From assembly GCA_964404205.1 (NCBI GenBank), contig CAYOJD010000100.1, positions 1-11,584 on the forward strand: 11,584 nt of DNA, given 5' to 3'. The notes under the pieces were generated by a model. It ran no database searches. It saw nothing but the letters and a program-made list of their open reading frames with translations, and was not told the DNA's origin. Both the position numbers and the translations under genes were made by a program. The stretch comes from CAZWBR01 sp964404205 (GTDB taxonomy: Bacteria; Bacteroidota; Bacteroidia; Bacteroidales; Prolixibacteraceae). Shown in pieces: positions 5,792 to 11,584 of this stretch; within the stretch, counting starts at the first letter, position 1, and every line of letters begins with the position of its first letter.

Positions 5792-8656
5792 ATGGAAGGA
5801 TTTCTGAAACAAATTGCAACCGATCTCTGGAAACAATACAGTCATACGATAGCCGGGCAGACTATCGTTTTTCCGAACCGCCGTGCCGGCCTTTTTTTTA
5901 CGGATTATCTCAACGCATTGATTGACAAGCCAGTATTTGCACCCGAAATCATTTCAATCAACGAATTGTTTTCAGGGTTATCGGATCTTTATGTGCCCGA
6001 CAAGCTTAACCTGATTTTCAGGCTCTACAAAGTCTATCGTGATTTAACCCATACCCGTGAAACATTCGACGAGTTCTATTTCTGGGGCGATATGATTATC
6101 AGCGATTTTGACCAGGTTGACAAATATATGGCCGATGCCGAAAGCCTGTTTGCCAACATTACCCAACTGAAAGAAATTGAAGAGCGGTTCAGCAGTTTCA
6201 GGCCTGAGGACAAAGCCAGAATTGAAGCTTTCTGGAAAAGCCTTGAAAATGAAGAAAAATCATCGGGTCAACGGGAATTTATCAAACTGTGGAAGGAACT
6301 GCAAGCTATCTACATCACCTTCAAACAGCAATTGAAAGAGGAGAAGTTAGCTTACGAAGGAATGTTGTTCCGCGAGGTAACCGAAAACCTCAAATTGCAA
6401 CAACCTGCCTATATTGCTGAACGAAATTTTGTTTTTGCAGGCTTTAATGCCCTCAATCGTTGCGAAGAAAAGCTCTTTTTGTATTTGAAAGAGGTAGGTA
6501 AAGCGCAATTTTACTGGGATTACGACCATTATTATCTCGACGATAAATTGCAGGAAGCCGGATGGTTCATGCGCGACAACCTGCTGAAATTTCCGCAGAA
6601 ATCCACTCCCTATTCAACAAATGGACTGAAAGATCAGTCCAAAGCGATACAAACAATTGGTATTCCCTCTCAAACAGGTCAGGCACAAATTGTTTCAAAA
6701 AAACTGTTGCAACGCAATGACCACAACTTTCGGTTCGACGATACAGCCATCGTGCTTTGCGATGAAGAGCTTTTGCTCCCTGTTATTTCTGCCATCCCCG
6801 AGAATATCGACAACATCAATATTACCATGGGTTTGCCGCTGAAGATATCGCCTCTTTTCAGCTTAATTGCTCAGCTGATTGAGCTTCAACAGAATGGCAA
6901 TACGACCAAAAAGCTGTTTTACTGTAAGAATGTATCGGCTATTGTGAATCATCAAATGGTGGCCTCGATTTTTCCAGAGCTGGCGAAAACCCTTTCTGAG
7001 AAGATTATCCGAAACAATGCCGTCTATTTCGAGGAGAATCAACTTCACCACAACAAACTCTTCGCCCTTGTTTTCAATACGATTTCAGATGTTGTTCGTC
7101 TGCCTGACTACTTTCAGGATATATTGAACGAACTCTATCGGCTTTGGGAGCAAAACGAAACCCTGAAAAATGCGGCTATTTTTAAGGAATATATCTATCA
7201 GGCCTATACAATAATTAACAACCTGAAAAACAACATATTTGAAGAAGGGTTCAAGATTTTGGGTGAAAAGAATTTTATTACCCGCGATACACTATTTAGG
7301 TTTATCAATGAATATTTGACGGGGATTAGTGTCCCTTTTGAGGGTGAACCACTTAAGGGCCTGCAGGTGATGGGGATACTTGAAACCCGTACACTGGATT
7401 TTCAGAATCTTATTTTTCTGTCGATGAACGATGGTATCATGCCCCGTTCGAATCCCGGTTCAAGTTTCATTCCTTATAACCTCCGACGGGGATTTGGCTT
7501 GCCAACCGTCGAAGAGCAAAATGCGATGTATGCCTATTACTTCTACAGGCTCTTACAGAGAGCCGGGCATATCACTTTTGTCTACAATTCGGGGAGCGAC
7601 GGGCTTTCTACCGGCGAAAAAAGCCGGTTCATTTATCAGCTTCAAACCGAATCAGGAATTCCGATTCAGGAAACAAGTGCAAGTTACAATATGGGGCAGA
7701 TTGAAATTAAACCAATCCAGGTAGCGAAGGATGAAAAGGTGATATCAATCATGCAAAAATGGGTAACCGGAGAAAAAATGCTGTCGCCCAGTGCACTCGA
7801 CAAATACCTCACCTGCCCTCTCCGCTTCTATTTTAACTATGTTGCCGGCATACGTGAACCCGACGAAGTAGCAGAGGAGATTGATCCGCGTGTTTTTGGT
7901 TTGGTTGTCCACCATACGATGGAGCATTTGTACCGACCATTTCTCGGAAAAGAAATCCAGTTGGGGCATCTTGAAAATTTGCTGAATGATATCGACCAAA
8001 TCGAACAAACATTGATTTCGGCTTTCAGGATCCATTATTTTAAGAACCTGCGATCTGACGAACCGGTTGAGTTTTCGGGGCAAAACTGGTTGGTGTATCA
8101 AATGGTTAAGAAATATGTAGTGGGGATTATCCGCTTCGATGGTAGCCGCGCCCCGTTTGAACTGACGGGCATTGAGATGAAAATGTCGGCAAAAGTTCGG
8201 ATGAACGATCAGCAACAAGTAACCATAGGCGGAATTATTGACCGGGTAAACCGCTTTAACGATACAATTGAGATTGCTGATTATAAGACTGGCAAGACAG
8301 ATTTGAAGGTAAATATGCTGGCCGACTTGTTTAATTGCGAATTAAAAACCAGAAATAAAGCCGCATTTCAAACACTGGTATATTGCTATATGATGAAGCA
8401 AAATTATCGATTTGAAAACGAAATAGTTCCAGCCATTTACGGATTACGCGATATGCTGAAGGAGAACTATCAGCCGCATCTGGTGCTGAAAGAAACAGGA
8501 ACAGACAAACTGAAATACAGCACGGTTGAAGTTTCGTTTTCGGAAATGCTGGCCAAGCTGCTTGAAGAGATTTTTGACAGCCAAACCCCATTCTGTCAGA
8601 CAATTTTAACCGAAAACTGCAATAACTGTCCGTACAAAAATATTTGTCAGCGATAG
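5792..8656 (+). CDS. AddB-like PD-(D/E)XK nuclease with inactive helicase-like region and Fe-S motif
   Basis: This 954-aa protein resembles AddB, the subunit of AddAB helicase-nucleases that process double-strand breaks for recombination. The N-terminus (TIVFPNRRAGLFF, 24-36) matches the PTRRA-type block of alphaproteobacterial AddB and has no Walker A (GxGKT/S), so ATPase activity is unlikely. A degenerate SF1 segment follows at about 520-600 (GILETRTLDF; MNDGIMP). The C-terminal nuclease is intact: H707/H708 in GLVVHHTMEHLY, D817 in GGIIDRV, then D830 and K832 in ADYKTGK, and Q860. The D-13-D-2-K spacing equals that of E. coli RecB. C675 together with C943, C946 and C952 (C-x2-C-x5-C) is the 4Fe-4S arrangement that staples AddB nuclease domains. 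No AddA helicase is adjacent: sucA diverges upstream and trmD converges with no spacer. The ATG at 5792 begins the conserved region. I am sure of the nuclease, fairly sure of AddB-type function. Confidence 0.85.
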   Translation: MEGFLKQIATDLWKQYSHTIAGQTIVFPNRRAGLFFTDYLNALIDKPVFAPEIISINELFSGLSDLYVPDKLNLIFRLYKVYRDLTHTRETFDEFYFWGDMIISDFDQVDKYMADAESLFANITQLKEIEERFSSFRPEDKARIEAFWKSLENEEKSSGQREFIKLWKELQAIYITFKQQLKEEKLAYEGMLFREVTENLKLQQPAYIAERNFVFAGFNALNRCEEKLFLYLKEVGKAQFYWDYDHYYLDDKLQEAGWFMRDNLLKFPQKSTPYSTNGLKDQSKAIQTIGIPSQTGQAQIVSKKLLQRNDHNFRFDDTAIVLCDEELLLPVISAIPENIDNINITMGLPLKISPLFSLIAQLIELQQNGNTTKKLFYCKNVSAIVNHQMVASIFPELAKTLSEKIIRNNAVYFEENQLHHNKLFALVFNTISDVVRLPDYFQDILNELYRLWEQNETLKNAAIFKEYIYQAYTIINNLKNNIFEEGFKILGEKNFITRDTLFRFINEYLTGISVPFEGEPLKGLQVMGILETRTLDFQNLIFLSMNDGIMPRSNPGSSFIPYNLRRGFGLPTVEEQNAMYAYYFYRLLQRAGHITFVYNSGSDGLSTGEKSRFIYQLQTESGIPIQETSASYNMGQIEIKPIQVAKDEKVISIMQKWVTGEKMLSPSALDKYLTCPLRFYFNYVAGIREPDEVAEEIDPRVFGLVVHHTMEHLYRPFLGKEIQLGHLENLLNDIDQIEQTLISAFRIHYFKNLRSDEPVEFSGQNWLVYQMVKKYVVGIIRFDGSRAPFELTGIEMKMSAKVRMNDQQQVTIGGIIDRVNRFNDTIEIADYKTGKTDLKVNMLADLFNCELKTRNKAAFQTLVYCYMMKQNYRFENEIVPAIYGLRDMLKENYQPHLVLKETGTDKLKYSTVEVSFSEMLAKLLEEIFDSQTPFCQTILTENCNNCPYKNICQR

Positions 8657-9337
8657 TCAAAATTTATCCAGCAAATCGGGACGGATACGTTTGGTCCGTT
8701 CAATGGCCTGTTCCATTTTCCACTCTTCCACCATCTGGTCGTTTCCCGAAAGCAGAATTTCGGGCACTTTCCACCCTTTATATTCGGCAGGCCGGGTGTA
8801 AACAGGCGGAGTCAGTAATCCATCCTGAAATGAATCGGTTAGCGCCGAAGTTTCATCAGAAAGTACGCCCGGAATAAGCCGTACAACCGCATCGGCAACA
8901 ATTGCAGCAGCCAGTTCGCCACCGGTAAGCACATAATCGCCTATCGAATATTCAAGCGTAATCAGATGATCACGAACACGCTGATCGATACCTTTATAAT
9001 GGCCGCAAAGGATAATCAGGTTTCCCTTCATCGACAGGATATTGGCATCGCGTTGTTCGAAACGTTTGGCATCGGGCGTTAAAAAAATGACTTCATCATA
9101 ATTGCGCTGCGATTTAAGCTCACTTATGGCGCGGTCGATTGGTTCGATAGCCATCACCATTCCAGCCCCTTTACTGAATGCATAATCATCGACCCGCTTG
9201 TGTTTATCGGTTGCCCAGTCGCGGATATTGTGGATAAATATTTCGGCAAGCCCTTTATCTCTAGCCCTTTTCAGAATTGAATGATTGAATGGGCTTTCGA
9301 GCAGCTCGGGAACGACAGTGAGAATATCGATGCGCAT
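8657..9337 (-). CDS. trmD: tRNA (guanine37-N1)-methyltransferase
   Basis: TrmD is a SPOUT (trefoil-knot) methyltransferase that uses S-adenosylmethionine to methylate N1 of G37, next to the anticodon, preventing +1 frameshifts. At 226 aa it is slightly shorter than E. coli TrmD. Visible motifs are MRIDILTVVPEL (1-12), DKHKRVDDYAFSKGAGMVM (44-62), the knot blocks LCGHYKGIDQRV (110-121) and SIGDYVLTGGELAA (131-144), R153 in VVRLIPGV, and the catalytic aspartate D168 in SALTDSF. Most family members have two glycines where this protein has S55-K56 before GAGMVM; the rest is conventional. The ATG at 9337 starts the conserved MRIDI block. It stands alone rather than in the rpsP-rimM-trmD-rplS operon of E. 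coli. Its TGA abuts the TAG of the convergent nuclease gene. Confidence 0.95.
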   Translation of the reverse strand: MRIDILTVVPELLESPFNHSILKRARDKGLAEIFIHNIRDWATDKHKRVDDYAFSKGAGMVMAIEPIDRAISELKSQRNYDEVIFLTPDAKRFEQRDANILSMKGNLIILCGHYKGIDQRVRDHLITLEYSIGDYVLTGGELAAAIVADAVVRLIPGVLSDETSALTDSFQDGLLTPPVYTRPAEYKGWKVPEILLSGNDQMVEEWKMEQAIERTKRIRPDLLDKF

Positions 9338-9541
9338 GTTCTGTATTTTTGCGCAAAAGTATAATTCTCAATCAATTCTTTCAATAATATCAGTTTTATT
9401 CTAGCTAACTAAGTCATTTTGGCAGATTGGAATCATCAAAACAAGCCATAATGTCATAAATTTTTTACAAAATATGCTTTGGTACATCAATTGTGATATG
9501 AAAGGCGTAAACAATTAAGTTGAACAACAAAAATTTTGATT
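9338..9541. other. divergent promoter region between trmD and hsp20
   Basis: This AT-rich spacer of 204 bp has no supported gene. The leftward trmD promoter is listed separately. For the rightward heat-shock gene, two imperfect -7 elements are visible, TCATTTTG (9414-9421, 7 of 8) and TATGCTTTG (9473-9481, one extra base), neither with a well-placed -33 TTTG. AATTGT (9489-9494) and ACAATT (9511-9516) form a 6-bp inverted repeat that may be chance in such AT-rich DNA. I see no CIRCE-like operator. Confidence 0.4.
9354..9384 (-). promoter_or_regulatory. probable trmD promoter
   Basis: On the minus strand, TTG (9384 to 9382), 20 nt, then TACTTTTG (9361 to 9354) fits the Bacteroidota consensus TTTG/TAnnTTTG with a full -7 match and normal spacing. 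Transcription would begin near 9348, only about 11 nt before the trmD ATG, so the leader would be very short. Confidence 0.5.
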
Positions 9542-9955
9542 ATGAACATGATACGTTTTTATTCGCCCGCAGTGCGCCATGAATGGGACCACCGCAATTG
9601 GAACCTGCAAAATGCCAATCTGATTAATTATCAACCACAAACCAATATTTTCGAAAACAACGAAAGTTTTTTGGTAGATATGGTTATCCCAGGCCTTTCG
9701 AAAGAGGAAATCAATATCAGTGTTGAACAAAATAAACTGATAGTTACCGGGAATCCGGCAGAAAAAAAGAACGATGACCTGAAAGTCATATCGCAGGCTT
9801 TTGCTCCATCGCCGTTCGAAAAAAGATTTACCGTTTCCGACAAACTGAACACAGAATTGATTTCAGCATCCTTTTCAAACGGTATTCTGCGTATTTCGAT
9901 TCCCAAGAAAGAGGAAGAAAAGAGTAGAGAACCAAAAACAATTGTGATTGAATAA
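9542..9955 (+). CDS. Hsp20/alpha-crystallin family small heat-shock protein
   Basis: This 137-aa ATP-independent chaperone binds unfolding proteins and holds them for refolding by other chaperones. The alpha-crystallin domain covers about 32-122: it opens with PQTNIFENNESFLVDMVIPG, has ISVEQNKLIVTG (59-70) and FEKRF (92-96), and closes with the signature NGILRISIPK (113-122). The C-terminal I-V-I (134-136) is the IxI motif that docks on neighbouring subunits during oligomer assembly. The frame stays open to a TTG at 9536, but ATG at 9542 is preferred; ATG at 9548 (MIRFYSP) is a plausible alternative that removes two residues. The gene is monocistronic, with a hairpin terminator 30 nt after its stop. 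No dedicated heat-shock operator is evident. Confidence 0.93.
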   Translation: MNMIRFYSPAVRHEWDHRNWNLQNANLINYQPQTNIFENNESFLVDMVIPGLSKEEINISVEQNKLIVTGNPAEKKNDDLKVISQAFAPSPFEKRFTVSDKLNTELISASFSNGILRISIPKKEEEKSREPKTIVIE

Positions 9956-9984
9956 GCTGATATATCACGGGATATCTGTTAGTT

Positions 9985-10020
9985 AAAAGGGATGGCAAAA
10001 ACGAAATGTCATCCCTTTTT
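9985..10020 (+). terminator. intrinsic terminator after hsp20
   Basis: AAAAGGGATGGC (9985-9996) pairs with GTCATCCCTTTT (10008-10019) as a 12-bp stem with one G-T wobble and an 11-nt A-rich loop. The stem ends in five T residues (10016-10020). The A-run on the 5' arm would also give a U-run on the other strand, so it can act in both directions. It cleanly separates hsp20 from the DUF349 gene. Confidence 0.85.
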
Positions 10021-10050
10021 GTTTGCCAGCCAAAATATCTATCGGAAAGG

Positions 10051-10082
10051 TTTGAGGATTAAGTTGTAAATGCCTATTTTCG
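10051..10082 (+). promoter_or_regulatory. probable promoter of the DUF349 gene
   Basis: TTTG (10051-10054), a spacer of exactly 20 nt, then TATTTTCG (10075-10082, 7 of 8 to TAnnTTTG) fits the Bacteroidota -33/-7 consensus. Transcription would start near 10088, giving a leader of about 50 nt. The hsp20 terminator upstream supports an independent transcript here. Confidence 0.5.
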
Positions 10083-10091
10083 TGCAGAATA

Positions 10092-10103
10092 ATAAACGTT
10101 TAT
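10092..10103. repeat. 12-bp perfect palindrome in the DUF349 leader
   Basis: ATAAACGTTTAT reads identically on both strands. It lies a few bases downstream of the expected transcription start, where a repressor site would act. AT-rich palindromes of this size can occur by chance, so an operator role is only a suggestion. Confidence 0.3.
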
Positions 10104-10139
10104 ACATCCTGGCTGTAATGGCCGCAACTTAAGAGACCA

Positions 10140-11584
10140 ATGGAATCCAACGAAGTAAAAAAGACCGCTGCATCCGTTGAGCCTGAAATTGAAAACATTT
10201 CGGCACAAACCGAACCGGAGAATGAAGAAGTAACACCTCAAACCGGTGAACCTGAATTGAACACGGAGAACCCCGCAGAAGAAACAACACAACAACCTGA
10301 AGATAATGAAGTTGTTGGGTTGTCTGACAGCACCCCTGTTGAGGCTGCAGAAAGCGAAGAAACTCCCGAACTGCACGATGAGGTGCCGTTTGAACATCCG
10401 GAAGAGGATTTGGATGATGATCTTTTCAGTGACGAACACACCGAACAGGGTGAGCCGGTCCACGACTACTCTTCGTACAATAAACCACAATTAATCAACA
10501 CCTTGCGTCGTCTTATCGGCGAACTTGCAGTTGAAGAAGTCAGGTTACATGCCGAAGCCATCAAATCGTGTTATTATAAATTAAGGAATCAGGAAATCGC
10601 AGCCCAGAAAGAGGCTTATATTGCCGAAGGCCACGACGAAGTACTCTTTGTTCCTGAAAGCGATCCGAACGAACAGGAATTAAAAGACCTTTTCAAAGAA
10701 TATCGAAACCTGCGCTACGAGCAAAACAAAAAGCAGGAAGCGGTAAAAGAGGAAAATTATCATAAAAAGGTTGCCATCATCGAAGAGTTGAAAGCGTTAG
10801 TCAAAAACGACGAATCGCTTAACAATACTTTCCCGGAATTTAACGAATTGCAAAACCGATGGAAAGCCATAGGTCAGGTTCCGCAAAACAAAGTCAAAGA
10901 TTTATGGGAAACATACCACTATCAGGTTGAGCTTTTCTACGACTTTGTCAAAATAAACCGCGAACTCAGAGACCTCGATTTGCGGCGCAATCTGGAGTTG
11001 AAAAATGAATTGTGTCAGAAAGCCGAAGAAATTGCGGCCAATGAAAATGATGCACAGACTTCTTTCAAAGAGTTGCAAAAACTTCACGAAGCATGGCGCG
11101 AAATTGGCCCTGTTCCACGTGAGCAGAAACAGTTGCTCTGGGACAAATTCAAAGCCGCTACAGCTATCATAAACAAGAGATACCAGCAATTTTACGAAGT
11201 CGAACGAAACACCCAGAAAGAACAGCTTCAGAAAAAAGTGGAGTTGTGCGAAAAAGCTGAAGAACTTGCCGGTTTCGTTTCTGACAATCCACGCGAATGG
11301 AACGATGTTACCGAAAAAGTAATTGCGCTACAGGAAGAGTGGAAAAAAACCGGTTATGGACCACGTAAGGAGAATGCAAAAATCTGGGAAAGATTCAGGG
11401 CCGCCAACGACGCATTCTTCCAAAGCAAAAGGACATTTTGGAACAAGAGCAAAGAGCAACTTACCGGCAATATGGCACTTAAAGTTGAAATTTGCGAACA
11501 AGCCGAAAAACTGAAAGATAGCGACGACTGGAAAGCCACAACCGATAAACTTATAGCTTTACAGAAAAAATGGAAAGAGATAGG
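10140..11584 (+). CDS. DUF349 repeat protein, 3'-truncated by the window edge
   Basis: An open frame of 481 codons runs from the ATG at 10140 to the end of the window without a stop. Residues 1 to about 108 are strongly acidic, rich in Glu, Asp, Pro and Thr, and probably disordered. A conserved helical block follows (about 115-170, LINTLRRLIGELAVEEV onward), then tandem DUF349 repeats. Each repeat is a charged helical unit with a W-(K/R)-x-(I/T)-G core; the tryptophans are W241, W319, W401 and W478, 77-82 residues apart, and the fourth repeat is cut. I see no signal peptide or membrane segment, so the protein is presumably cytoplasmic. Bacteroidota members of the family are usually about 600-700 aa, so perhaps a quarter is missing. 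Cellular function is unknown and I do not assign one. Base composition matches its neighbours. It lies next to hsp20 but appears to be a separate transcript. Confidence 0.9.
   Translation, partial: MESNEVKKTAASVEPEIENISAQTEPENEEVTPQTGEPELNTENPAEETTQQPEDNEVVGLSDSTPVEAAESEETPELHDEVPFEHPEEDLDDDLFSDEHTEQGEPVHDYSSYNKPQLINTLRRLIGELAVEEVRLHAEAIKSCYYKLRNQEIAAQKEAYIAEGHDEVLFVPESDPNEQELKDLFKEYRNLRYEQNKKQEAVKEENYHKKVAIIEELKALVKNDESLNNTFPEFNELQNRWKAIGQVPQNKVKDLWETYHYQVELFYDFVKINRELRDLDLRRNLELKNELCQKAEEIAANENDAQTSFKELQKLHEAWREIGPVPREQKQLLWDKFKAATAIINKRYQQFYEVERNTQKEQLQKKVELCEKAEELAGFVSDNPREWNDVTEKVIALQEEWKKTGYGPRKENAKIWERFRAANDAFFQSKRTFWNKSKEQLTGNMALKVEICEQAEKLKDSDDWKATTDKLIALQKKWKEI

Noticed and set aside
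7745..8218. Minus-strand open frame of 157 codons inside the AddB-like gene
   Set aside because: It is antisense to the conserved nuclease domain and has no motif; it is a shadow of a real gene.
9489..9516. AATTGT...ACAATT inverted repeat upstream of hsp20 as a heat-shock operator
   Set aside because: Six base pairs of pure AT-type sequence with a 16-nt loop is expected by chance here, and it does not resemble CIRCE.
10074..10490. Minus-strand open frame of 138 codons over the start of the DUF349 gene
   Set aside because: It is the antisense of the acidic Glu-rich tail, which naturally gives a Phe/Leu/Val-rich pseudo-membrane translation; the sense frame is the real one.

Overview
The window looks like ordinary chromosome of a Bacteroidota bacterium, most likely in or near Bacteroidales/Marinilabiliales. 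The reasons are AT-rich intergenic DNA, absence of strong Shine-Dalgarno sequences, several matches to the Bacteroidota promoter consensus (TTTG or TTG, about 20 nt, then TAnnTTTG), and protein types typical of the phylum (a long DUF349 repeat protein, a Walker-A-less AddB-like nuclease, Bacteroidota-type TrmD and BCAT). A run of ten Ns at 1324-1333 marks it as a draft or metagenome assembly. The genus is inference only.

Layout. Positions 1-274 hold no gene. ilvE (275-1288, +) encodes a branched-chain aminotransferase. It converges on a minus-strand sucA-sucB operon (5398 down to 1405) for the E1 and E2 components of 2-oxoglutarate dehydrogenase. Between the two 3' ends lies a 14-bp inverted repeat that probably forms a bidirectional terminator, and the assembly gap sits in its loop. 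A 393-bp divergent region (5399-5791) carries a probable sucA promoter and an unusually GC-rich block with a short tandem repeat. Next is a 954-aa AddB-like PD-(D/E)XK nuclease (5792-8656, +), whose stop codon directly abuts that of convergent trmD (9337-8657, -). A small heat-shock protein gene (9542-9955, +) runs divergently from trmD and ends in a clear hairpin terminator. Last comes a DUF349 repeat protein (10140 to beyond 11584, +), which is cut by the window edge.

Working together. SucA and SucB form the decarboxylating and succinyl-transferring core of one TCA-cycle complex; the E3 component (lipoamide dehydrogenase) is not here. IlvE uses glutamate/2-oxoglutarate, so it is metabolically linked to the neighbouring complex, but the genes are convergent and not co-transcribed. 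The nuclease, TrmD, Hsp20 and DUF349 genes look like independently expressed housekeeping genes.

I see no CRISPR array, mobile element, tRNA, rRNA, toxin-antitoxin or recognisable defence island. The points most worth a second look are the nuclease without a visible AddA partner, the shortened E3-binding domain of SucB, the zero-spacer convergent stops, the GC-rich intergenic block and the gap inside an inverted repeat. I do not think the window contains a new multi-gene system.
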